Shown piece after piece: positions 21,701-28,626 of a stretch of 64,000 bases of DNA. Every line of letters begins with the position of its first letter. Position 1 is the stretch's first letter. The DNA is from Cristatella mucedo. Lineage: Eukaryota; Bryozoa; Phylactolaemata; Cristatellidae. Made by a program: the position numbers and the translations under genes. Where the stretch lies: contig WPIO01000126.1 of assembly GCA_009760855.2 (NCBI GenBank), positions 614,001 to 678,000 of the forward strand, written 5' to 3'. The notes beneath the pieces are model-generated. The model was not told the origin of the DNA, did no database searches, and was given only the letters and a program-made list of their open reading frames with translations.

Positions 21701-24700
21701 AACGTTTAGCCGGTGCTACAAAATATTATTCTTCGAAAATGGTTATTATGTCAGAAGCCAGAAATAGCCCCAGATACTGCTAAACAGGATCATTCACATG
21801 TTGGTGCACCTTGTAAGAAAGCCAGGGTGGTAGAATGCACAACGCGAATCCTTTGCTTTGGTGGTGAAATTGTGTTGGCCAGCAGCCCATAAAAGGCTGG
21901 AATACTCGAGGTTATATCTCGATCGATCCACCAGGGGGGGGGTGAAATGTTTTTGTGGTAGCAATGTAGGTAGCATGACCACAGGCCACTGATGCAACTA
22001 TACAGCCGTATATGCATAAACTTGTATCTACGCACACCTCCGAGCGAATCGCACACTACTGGTGCAATAGTCTTCCGGGTTTTCGAGCCACAAAAGCACA
22101 AGTAGTGACACACTAATTTACTATTTGTGAAGAATTATAGCGCAATATGATGGGGCAACACTACTCTCGACAGTAGTGACAAAAATCTGCAGGCAGCACG
22201 ATAGGAATTCCACACCGTGTCTCGACTGAAAGATAGCGAACAAAGGTCGACAATCATTGCCACAAAAGCACGAACAGAAATGAAGAACTCAGTGGGTGAG
22301 TTCAGATTCACTCGGACCCAAGTGCCTGATCAACCCAGTATGTCAGTCAGTCCTGTACAGATATACGCACGATATACGCATGACTTGGTTTTTCTGACAC
22401 TTTATTGGCATTGAGGGTCCAGAGCTTGATGAAATGTACCGACACAACAGCATGCAAGCACTTACCACTGACAAATAGTCATCCTTGATCTTGGGCAAGT
22501 ACTTCATAATTTGCAGCACGACAGGCTGCAGCTCTTTATTCTTCACCAGAGGAAAGCTCTTGTCCATGAGTTCATTCAGCTTTTTATTTCTCTGTGCTTC
22601 GGGCAGGTTAGCAACATTGTCTGTGAGCGTCTGCAGCAAGGAGTCCTTCAAAATGGTGACAACTAAAACAGAAGACACTGAATTGCTAGGCAACACATCC
22701 TAAAAATGCCATCCTCTGCAGCAACAACATTACACGCCATCACAGCAAGGCCAGCTTGAAGGCATAGACACTAGAATTTTTGCAAGCCGAAAAAATGCCC
22801 CAAATGGCCTCAGAGCTAGCGTGGAACTCAAATGGTCCCCGAGGTTGAATCCGACTGGTAGCAGGTTAGTAACGGTAAACTACCCACGTAAGCATATGGC
22901 ACACAACTTGGAACAACAGCATGATCAGTCGGCCCATGCATACAGTAATCCTTGACTGGCAGATTATTCTCGAGTAATTCTGCGCATCCACTTAGATCTG
23001 CCCGTCATCCTAACATGCGACAGAAAAACTAGGAGTGAACATCACGCTCCAAGGTAATCTGGCCACTGAGAAATTTCCCTCAGAAAAAACGCGCCTTCCA
23101 AGCCAACAGACAAAAAACTAGGACGAATGGATTCCCAATAAATATCAACTTGCCACCAAATTGTCCTCACACAAGGATTCTGCATCGACAGGTGCTAGAT
23201 AAAGTTAGTGAAACATTGCCATGCCAAATTGACCAGATTATGACAGTGCTGGCGATTAACAGTCGTTTCTGAATAAAAATAATACTACGGTTTAGACCCG
23301 TATAAAAAGCGATCCATGGTGACGAAGAAAGTTGTACGAAATGGCTGGTGCTGATGGCATACACCGTTAACAGGGTAGCCCCTCTGTGGCAGTGTAATAT
23401 ACGGCATTAACAGGGTATGGGTGGGACACTTAATAGTAATAATAATAATACATCTGTATAGCAAGCCTCACTACTATGTATTTTAGATAGGCGGAGGCCA
23501 GAGCAAGAAATATTATGTTACAGAAACTTAAACTATTCTATATGCTGCTTGACGGGGAGCCAGTGCAGGTCGGGGAAAAAGTTTATGGCTGGCTGATTTA
23601 ACGGCAGGGCTCAAGCCCATGGCCTTCCCGTTAAAGGTTAATCTTACCTCTGGGCGAAACCAGGGCAGCGGTAGTCTTGTGAAATGACAACCGAGCTGGA
23701 GCAACATTATTACAGGATTAGTGGAATAGGTAAGGGGAGTGGAGGAGGTGACACGCCTGACTGCACGATGCATAAAAATATTGGGAATTCATACTTTTGC
23801 ATCTTACTTATATGGTCCCTTGCAAATATGAAAATAACTTCCTAGTAGTAAAATATTTAAATGAAGGAAGATGTGTGGCACGTGTAAAAGAAAGCTCATT
23901 TTTCTTTTAATTTGCACCTGATAGAATGCATGATGCATATTCTGAGCATACCTGATGCGCTATTTACATCAAATATACACAGTTGGACAATTGTCACAGT
24001 GGCTGCAGCAGCTGTCAAAATACCCTTGCTCCTAGGTGTATATAACACTGAAGTAACAAGATCCAACAACTGAATACCTGAAGGCATCCGATAAGTGCAG
24101 AGCAGCAAGTCAAATCCTACTCAATAGAATGGTTTGGTCCAACGGTTAAGGTGCTTGCCCCGAGGGCCAAGGTCAAGGCTGAGGTCGTGAGCTCGAGCCC
24201 CGAGCACACGTGTGAAGCGCCTGAATAGAGATTAAGTTCTCTTGGGGCGCTATACAAATGAATTATATAAATTAATTCTATAAAACTAGGCAGCAGTCTA
24301 ACGCACATCGAGGTGCCACGGTCCGTGGCTAGGCATATCCAGTGGCGAGTATCGAGGCTGGTACACATTTAGAGGGTCAGATGAAAACAGCAGCATCACT
24401 TCGTTGAAGTGGCAAGAGCTAATGGGCTGATAACTCTGATCGATTAGCAAAGAAGGTAGGTTGTATGATATTAAGTGGTATACAGCCTATACCACAAGCG
24501 AGGAGTAAATCAAATAAAATGATACATGTTAATTACAGCGTCATCAGATGCCACAGCGATGACACGATGCTTCGAATGCACGCACGCCACACCAGAACAC
24601 CGGCCAAACTCTAGCCTAAGGACGGCGTCATATAAACGCTCTTCAAGGCATAAGCATATGGTTAATGAGGCTTTCTGAGAATAGCACCCCCCTCCCCACT

Positions 24701-25107
24701 ACAGTGACATATCTCAAAACAGTTTGATGGCGATCTTCTGCTGAGATAGGTAGGCTGAGGCCACCACACTGAGGCACCAGCTTTGCATATGCCATGCAAG
24801 CTAAGCAGCACCGCTCAAGCCTCTGCGTTCTCACTCCCCAGAAAGGCGAGGCAGTGAGGCACGTGGCGGTGGTAGCGCTGCGCTCACCGGACTGATGAAA
24901 ATCCAGCCGGCTGATGCCATGCAGGTCGAGGAAATGCAGAGCAGGCTTCAGCGATGGCAGAAGTATGCCATTCTGTTCTTGGAACTCCTCGATGGCAGCT
25001 ATTGGATCGGCACAGTTGGTCAGTGTCTCGCGGAGGTAGTCCGCACCTGAGATCCCTATTTCCTCGAGACTCGACATGCTCTGCGTCTTCTGCACAGGGG
25101 AGGCCAT
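6847..25107 (-). CDS. NELFB: negative elongation factor subunit B (NELF-B/COBRA1), gene span
   Basis: NELF-B is a subunit of the nuclear NELF complex, which with DSIF stabilises promoter-proximally paused RNA polymerase II. Eight coding exons join in frame: 25107-24888, 22662-22466, 20483-19921, 19702-19597, 19350-19255, 18459-18255, 17114-16942 and 7113-6847. They total 1827 nt, or 608 residues, close to the ~580 remembered for human. Conserved blocks run in order: ETLTNC and LPSLKPAL, LDLHG; LQPVV; VKRQIW and NQALFG; LYDMMLQFLRTLF; KFAWCLDAC; GQEQVLG; MVLCDPYA; GAWSMMDSQ; then a C-terminal HAVRLL block. The start ATG has A at -3 and G at +4. Every intron has GT-AG ends and the phases agree. 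A low-complexity Ser/Pro/Ala insert lies in exon 3 and a Gly/Pro linker in exon 6. The last intron, 9.8 kb, is packed with transposons. Identity is by remembered family sequence, not by search. Confidence 0.93.
8189..8626 (+). repeat. diverged direct repeat pair, hAT-terminus-like
   Basis: Two related ~97-bp segments at 8189-8287 and 8531-8626 share GTCGGCAAA, GGCCTAG, GCTCCAGTC and ATTGATGGATC motifs. GTCGGCAAACTCCGGCC resembles hAT transposon termini. The ~240 bp between them contains GACTTACGAG and AACTAACGAGTTTTTTAGG words typical of pogo-like repeats. Probably a nested transposon remnant in NELF-B intron 7. Confidence 0.45.
8627..8765 (-). mobile_element. LINE family 2 tail fragment
   Basis: An ATAATAAT start is followed by GCCCTGGAGACCTCAATC and a CAGGCACTTTATATTTGCTG box, the antisense of the family 2 tail. 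It lies directly after the diverged repeat pair. Confidence 0.55.
9040..9900 (+). pseudogene. decayed LINE reverse transcriptase, 5' half
   Basis: Broken frames encode FFKRAIV, SNLRPVVLLPFLSK (about 9380-9480) and, after 9660, LDLSVACDNIDHHILLEHV. These match the AIVRPILKK, NYRPASLLPFLSK and ALLDLSAAFDTIDHEVLLERL motifs of the better-preserved LINEs here. A SINE-like tail (9588-9660) interrupts it. Many stops and shifts. Confidence 0.6.
9588..9660 (+). mobile_element. SINE-B/LINE-2 type 3' tail fragment
   Basis: AAAGTGAAAGTGATTCACTTC, then GGCGCTATACAAATACATTA and an ATT-rich end, match the 3' tail of SINE-B copies at 24130 and 60955. Confidence 0.5.
9915..10757 (-). mobile_element. LINE family 1, 5'-truncated copy
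   Basis: One minus-strand frame (10010-10741) encodes the RT C-terminal region with ARNLGVVFDS, LVLSRLDYCNSLLAGLP, KARHGLAPLYLAELL and the GPRLWN motif. The copy is truncated exactly beside the 3' tail of the next copy, so it appears to have inserted there. It lies in NELF-B intron 7. Confidence 0.85.
10758..12012 (-). mobile_element. LINE family 1, copy with internal GC-rich insertion
   Basis: The copy begins with a short ATTAC-type 3' tail at 10758-10775. The RT frames are broken (11207-11488, 11505-11945) but keep DTIDHDVLL, WFKSYLSDRVQS, GVPQGSVLGP and the catalytic YADD near 11485. About 245 bp at 10958-11205 does not belong to the LINE, and part of the RT C-terminus is deleted. The 5' end is lost near 12012. 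Confidence 0.82.
10958..11205. mobile_element. GC-rich insertion within LINE family 1 copy
   Basis: Compared with the copy at 39.5-42 kb, the LINE text breaks at GTAGCATAG and resumes at TTCAGGACC. The intervening ~245 bp is CpG-rich and carries 14-bp inverted repeats (CCTGCCGCACCGCG and its complement, about 11136-11201). Whether it is a small mobile element or a rearranged genomic piece is unknown. Confidence 0.45.
12050..12535 (-). pseudogene. Tc1-like transposase fragment
   Basis: Minus-strand translation gives MHEDW, YWTDESKFQLK and QQDNDPKAS in the order expected for a Tc1 DDE domain, followed by WLTGSMP near the C-terminal side. A stop interrupts the frame. No terminal inverted repeats were identified. 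Confidence 0.65.
12723..12890 (-). mobile_element. SINE-A copy
   Basis: On the minus strand it has a tRNA-like head (AGGTAAGGCGGTTG as A-box region, then a B box GTGGGTTCGATTCC), a body ATAGCCGTCAAGGCTCTTCT and a 3' end GAGGCTGTTTAAGCAGCTAG. The same order occurs at 13114, 37065 and 55194. Confidence 0.8.
13114..13284 (+). mobile_element. SINE-A copy
   Basis: The tRNA-like head has TAGGTAAGGCAGTTAC and B box ATGGGTTCGAATC, followed by GTAGCCGTAAAGGCTC and the 3' end GAGGCTGCTAAATCAGC. It sits in NELF-B intron 7, opposite in orientation to the copy at 12723. Confidence 0.82.
13600..14640 (-). pseudogene. Tc1/mariner-like transposase, broken
   Basis: From N to C terminus: a helix-turn-helix region (14221-14631; KMGLSNVKVARKLGISEESI), LWTDESKF (about 14040), GGSVLVW, a DHDPEHTA block and a WPSQSPGLSPIEH block near 13690. 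These are the parts of a Tc1 DDE transposase. Several frameshifts disable it. A SINE-like tail is not attached. Confidence 0.75.
14641..15149. other. unassigned part of NELF-B intron 7
   Basis: No recognisable element is seen beyond AT-rich sequence with scattered short repeats. Confidence 0.4.
15150..16375 (+). mobile_element. LINE family 2, decayed copy with 3' UTR
   Basis: Broken frames carry TADIRT, FLKSNDDKTTILIM (about 15390-15450), a DFCNSL block near 15690 and SLQTDMSSPPDFTTLKSKLK at 15895-15960. A long 3' UTR ends with AAAGCGCCTAAATAGCGATT, GGGGCACTAC and an ATT-rich end. The final ~300 bp resemble 61310-61510. Confidence 0.75.
16942..17114 (-). CDS. NELFB: NELF-B coding exon 7
   Basis: Residues 463-520. 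The acceptor is GATTGACAG and the donor is CTG/GTAAGT. It encodes VLGDRSLDDSLLHVLVGGW and FIEAFEKFFL, matching FGDLAFGDIFLHLLTGNL and FDGFFL of the human protein. Confidence 0.88.
17225..17279. repeat. 24-bp tandem duplication
   Basis: Two perfect 24-bp units at 17225-17248 and 17249-17272 and a partial third, each starting TGCTGCATGCGATTGG, lie in NELF-B intron 6. Confidence 0.9.
17951..18090. repeat. (GA)n/(GACA)n microsatellite
   Basis: A GA-rich tract with interspersed AC breaks ends in five GACA units, within NELF-B intron 6. Long open frames across it are artefacts of the repeat. Confidence 0.9.
18255..18459 (-). CDS. NELFB: NELF-B coding exon 6
   Basis: Residues 395-462 plus one base. 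The acceptor is CATTTTAG and the donor is G/GTGCGT. Its start (TVMPSLLSMVVSENV) and end (GAAIAIYFAVH) match the family blocks FLPMLMSFLVDDY and ACEVGLYYVLH. The middle is a Gly/Pro/Thr-rich linker. The donor is the weakest of the set. Confidence 0.82.
18639..18698. repeat. perfect 27-bp inverted repeat with 6-nt loop
   Basis: Arms 18639-18665 and 18672-18698 are exact complements (GGAGCACTTAAATTATGGGG at the outer end); the loop is AGGTGC. It lies in NELF-B intron 5, so it would form a hairpin in the pre-mRNA. Confidence 0.95.
18765..18795. repeat. (GA)n microsatellite
   Basis: An uninterrupted GA run of about 31 bp lies in NELF-B intron 5. Confidence 0.9.
19255..19350 (-). CDS. NELFB: NELF-B coding exon 5
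   Basis: Residues 363-394. The acceptor is GACTGTAG and the donor is CTG/GTAAGC; both boundaries are phase 0. It encodes DNQDMVLMVRLL and GLGAWSMMDSQLLKEPQL, aligning with the human LLRLLALGQGAWDMIDSQ segment. Confidence 0.92.
19597..19702 (-). CDS. NELFB: NELF-B coding exon 4
   Basis: Residues 327-362. The acceptor is GTTGGCAG and the donor is CGG/GTGAGT. It encodes GDLAMVLCDPYAMHT followed by a Gln-rich helix and LPR, matching the GDLSMILCDPFAINT block of the family. Confidence 0.93.
19921..20483 (-). CDS. NELFB: NELF-B coding exon 3
   Basis: Residues 140-326 plus two bases. The acceptor is CTTGCCAG before an Ile codon and the donor is GG/GTGAGA. It holds the best conserved core: IEVKRQIW, NQALFG, LYDMMLQFLRTLFVRTRN, KFAWCLDAC and RARELHGFLE. 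Between the NQALFG block and the MSPRSRRQEA block sits a Ser/Pro/Ala-rich insert of roughly 25 residues that the remembered human protein lacks. Confidence 0.95.
21270..21365 (-). mobile_element. LINE family 2 tail fragment
   Basis: (TAA)n is followed by GATAAAGTGCCCTCAGAGAA and TCTAGGCGCTTCACATTTGC, the antisense of the family 2 3' tail. It lies in NELF-B intron 2. Confidence 0.75.
22466..22662 (-). CDS. NELFB: NELF-B coding exon 2
   Basis: Residues 74-139. The acceptor is TTTTAG and the donor is GTAAGT. It encodes DKSFPLVKNKELQPVVLQIM and the following KYLPK block, equivalent to the LLEKSFSLVK...LQPVV region of the human protein. It starts in phase 1 and ends in phase 0. Confidence 0.93.
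23435..23790 (-). mobile_element. LINE 3' fragment, related to family 2
   Basis: TAATAATAATAATACATC opens an antisense CR1/L2-like 3' region. The downstream text (GGGAGCCAGTGCAGGTC) is typical of the antisense C-terminal RT region in such LINEs. It lies in NELF-B intron 1. Confidence 0.4.
24130..24275 (+). mobile_element. SINE-B copy with LINE-2-like tail
   Basis: The tRNA-like head has TGGTTTGGTCCAACGGTTAA and B box GTGAGCTCGAGCCCCGAG. The tail is GAAGCGCCTGAATAGAGATT, AAGTTCTCTTGGGGCGCTAT and an AT-rich end. The tail matches the LINE family 2 3' end, suggesting mobilisation by that LINE. Confidence 0.82.
24888..25107 (-). CDS. NELFB: NELF-B coding exon 1
   Basis: Residues 1-73. It starts at ATG in the context CAAGATGGCC, a strong initiation context that also resembles a YY1 site. 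It encodes the N-terminal signature LRETLTNC, NGILLPSLKPAL and LDLHG, and ends at donor G/GTGAGC in phase 1 after the LDFHQS motif. Confidence 0.93.
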
Positions 25108-25300
25108 CTTGCCGGCTCAGACTGGCGGTGCAGCAGCAGACGCCAAGACAGCGCACGTGGGCGGCCACTTGACCTCCGTAGATGGCATCGAGCGCACCGT
25201 CTGCCGACAAAAAGCGATACAGGGAGTAAAGGGCAGCTGCTAATTCGGCAGCACACGATTCATTTACATGGCCACAGAGGAGCCTCATGCGGCCTCACCC
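25108..25300 (-). promoter_or_regulatory. NELF-B upstream region with overlapping uORF and possible 5' UTR intron
   Basis: An upstream ATG at 25288 opens a 134-codon frame that passes the NELF-B start out of frame and ends inside intron 1 (24884). A donor GGCAGG/GTGAGG at 25298 and a pyrimidine-rich acceptor CACCGCCAG at 25122 could splice this uORF ATG out of the 5' UTR. The transcription start is unknown. Confidence 0.35.
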
Positions 25301-25309
25301 TGCCTTCAG

Positions 25310-27883
25310 CAGGCAGTAACGAATAGCCCAGTTGCTGGCCTCGAACGCACTGCTTGGGTCGCCAAGTGCGAAGCTCCATGTCGTCGGGCTAACACCAAGG
25401 GGTGGGCAGACGAAGCACGGCATCTGCTCAGTCATAAGTGGCATGCGCACCGCGGCCCTGAAACTAGTGTCACGTGTGTGACAGCCTCGTCCTGGCCAGC
25501 TGAGCGCAGCCCCTCCTGTCAACCTATATTACTCCGTTGTCCGTCCGTTGCAGCACATCATCACAGCATTGCTCTCAACGTTGGTCCAGAATCTCGGAGG
25601 GGCTTGAGTGTTGGGTGTCAAACTATGTACGGTGTCAAGCGATGCTGCCGCAGTGCCCTAAATCATAGCCTTGGGCACATGTGTGTTTATGCAGCTTTAG
25701 GGCTAGCAGCACCAACTTAAGTAGCCAGACAGCTTAGGATGTTATACCCCAAGGGAAAGTCGCAACGATTTGCGCACCGATCAAGCAAGGGTGAACTGGC
25801 AGGACTATCACCTTGGGGCTTTCAGAGGTCGTGCGTTTGACTCTCGAAGAACGACACAAACTAGTCACCTTGCTGTCTAATATTGCAACGTCCTTTGAAG
25901 CGTTCACTGCTGCATAAACCTGGCTTACGGTTTAGCTGCAGCTTATTTTTTATTTTATTCATGGGACGTCCTGTTGAAATGCAGTAATAATGATGCGTAC
26001 AATCTTTCCGTGTGGCTTCTGAAGTGCTAAGCACGTCTTCCTTTATCACCGAACTTCATACCAGTTTCCTGAACCCAGTCCAGTTGGCACTTGCACAATC
26101 GAGATGAATGAGCCACAGAAAACATCTAAAGGTCTAACTAGCTGTGGTGAATCTCAGTGCCCACGACGGAAGAACAAACTAAGCTGAGGACAGTTTGAAA
26201 AATGGTTTACAGCTGTAATACCTTGCATATTGGCTGAGGTCGAATTAACGGACAAAGGCCTTAGCCATGCGGCAACTTTTCTAAATCTATTCAGTCGACA
26301 TAGAGATGCATGGTTTGGACAGTTTTGCGACTGAACGGCAATGATAGTTTGGTAACCAGGCAGTTGTGTGAATTCCATTCCACAGTAGCAACAACCACGA
26401 GAAAAACTATTTCTATGTAAGTGGCAACATCAATACAGGACAAATCAAAAAGTAGAAACACAACAACCTGAAGTCTATATATTAATAGATTGCTTCCTTC
26501 GGACGGATATCATCATTCATGGCAAAGCACGAGTAAAGGCGTAACAAACAGAAATGTTTGGTTCAAGATAGGCATTGTCACGAATGCGGCTAGCACATCA
26601 AGATCTGGAGCTGGAGAGTATGAACGCATGGGCCAGATGAGCTCCGCGGGAATTGCAGGGCAGATAAAAGAAAAGGTAGAAAGGGGAAAAAAGGCTGCTG
26701 CACGAATGTGCTATTCTTCCAGCCATCTTTCGACGTGCACCGCGTGCCTCAAGGATAAATTCTACTGAAAATCGCTACTTCTCTTTACGATGGTCGACCC
26801 GAAAGGCGTGTGCACGCTTGTTTCATAACATCGGGGATCGAACGACAGCTGGTAGGACAGAGCCGCAAACCCGCGGGGCTCGGGACGCTTCAAACCAAGG
26901 GGCCGCCGCCAGAGTGCAACTCGGAAACATAGAAACGTGCTCACTACGGCGTACTACATATGACCAAGCACGCCACACGTATTAGCCCTGGGGCAAAGTG
27001 CTCGCCTTTCATGATCGAGATTGCGAGATCCCGTCTGGCTCCTGCACAGTCCTTGATTGCCTACTGCAAGCGCGAGAACGCAGATAAAGGTATCACTGTC
27101 GCTACATCAATAATGCAGCTGAATCAGCCGATCTTAACTTTACCTTGAGGGCGGGCAAGCAACAGGAATAGCTGGCAGTACAGCCGCCTGCACCTGAAGC
27201 TCGGTAGTCAACACGAATCGCCCTACCTCCCTCCCCCCCAGGCAAAGAGCACTCCGCAAAGTGCTTACGTGGCACCGATTTGCAGTCGCACAATCGAGCT
27301 CGACGTCGACTTTGGGTCCGATTTACCGAAAGAAAACCCTAACAATGAAGAGCCTGGCCGGGGTATAGCTCTCGTTATTGTGCATTCGCTGACAGTTAGC
27401 ACTCTATAAAAAGCCTTTCATCCACTTAAATTTCCCATCGTTATCTTGCTCCAGCTTACATCTCAGCAAAACTAACTTCTCGGGCTTCTCTTGCACCACC
27501 CGCTCTTCAGACTCGCATCGTTTAGTTGTGCCTCTAGCGAATCTGTCAAAACGTTATACTTGATGCTACGCCAATGAGGGCTACCAAAACGATATACACA
27601 TTGACAGGACGTTAAAAAACACAGGATCACCTAAGATGCGGAGGCGCGTCAGAAATCTGCACAAACCCGCGTATCGGGCTCTGTCTCTTCTGCAATTGGT
27701 AGAAAGCACGGCTAGCAACTGCTAGCGGTACTGAAACCGGAAATCCTGCATGAAGGAAGCCGCCATTATTCAAAGGAGAGCTATCCCTGCTTTCCGACTT
27801 TAGAGAGCCATTATGTGTTTAAAAGATACATTTGGAGGAAGCTATTTTTATCTTAATAAACATAATAGAAATATGAGAGTGGT
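25310..27883. other. unassigned sequence upstream of NELF-B
   Basis: No gene or element is recognised with confidence. A B-box-like motif near 25825 (GGTCGTGCGTTTGACTC) may be a SINE remnant. Open frames are short and lack family motifs. Confidence 0.35.
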
Positions 27884-28126
27884 TTATTTTATGCATAGAA
27901 GGACCATCTGACTGACCTGAGGTTTCTTCATAGTGCTCTTAAGGTCGACTGCTTGGTACATGCTCGACTGCTGCGATGCACGCGAAGGCGGCTCCAAAGC
28001 TGTACCAGCCCATTGAAGACCTCTGGACTTGCCTCGCCGATTCTTTAATGTGTGCTGCCGCCGCGGTGTAACTTGATGTCTCGAAAGATGGTCAGGTAAA
28101 CACACAAGCGCGTTTGACGGGGGCAT
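27884..28126 (-). CDS. hypothetical 80-codon ORF
   Basis: The frame starts with ATG at 28126, with an in-frame stop directly upstream. It encodes a basic, Gln/Ser-containing protein with no recognised domain. Two readings are possible. It may be a single small exon whose stop codon overlaps an AATAAA hexamer. Alternatively a donor-like CAG/GTCAGT after the KKPQ codons could join it to an unseen exon. It may also be chance; no family match. Confidence 0.2.
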   Translation of the reverse strand: MPPSNALVCLPDHLSRHQVTPRRQHTLKNRRGKSRGLQWAGTALEPPSRASQQSSMYQAVDLKSTMKKPQVSQMVLLCIK

Positions 28127-28555
28127 TTAGCTGGCGAATTGAATGGTTTCCAAATTTACTGGCTAATTCGGCCGATGCTTCCAAACCATCTCACCTGTCT
28201 CGTAGCCTGTCTTACAGTTACGCATTTGAAAATTATTTTTAAAAATGATCATTTTTCAGAAATAAAAGAAATTTCGACGACGCATCCTCGAGCTCTGGAG
28301 CATTGAAAACAATTGTGCGGTTATTCAATCACTAAAGACGATTAATGCGTATTGTCGGCCCTAGAATGGTACAGCTTTACCGAAAATACTCTTACTCCCA
28401 ATTCGCCTAAAACAGCCACATAACTATTATTGTATGTGCCTTACTACTTTTTACTTTGGCGACGAATCCATCTTTTTTAATAGCAAACTAGCATGTACCC
28501 ACGATTTTTCACGGGTACACAATACTCAATTTAAAAAATAAGACCGAGCATAAAT
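28127..28555. other. unassigned sequence
   Basis: Nothing recognisable is seen. Confidence 0.35.
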
Positions 28556-28556
28556 G

Positions 28557-28559
<3 letters not shown>

Positions 28560-28613
<54 letters not shown>

Positions 28614-28626
28614 GAGAGAGAGAGAG
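28560..28626. repeat. (AT)n followed by (GA)n
   Basis: About 50 bp of perfect AT dinucleotides run directly into a short GA run. Confidence 0.95.
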
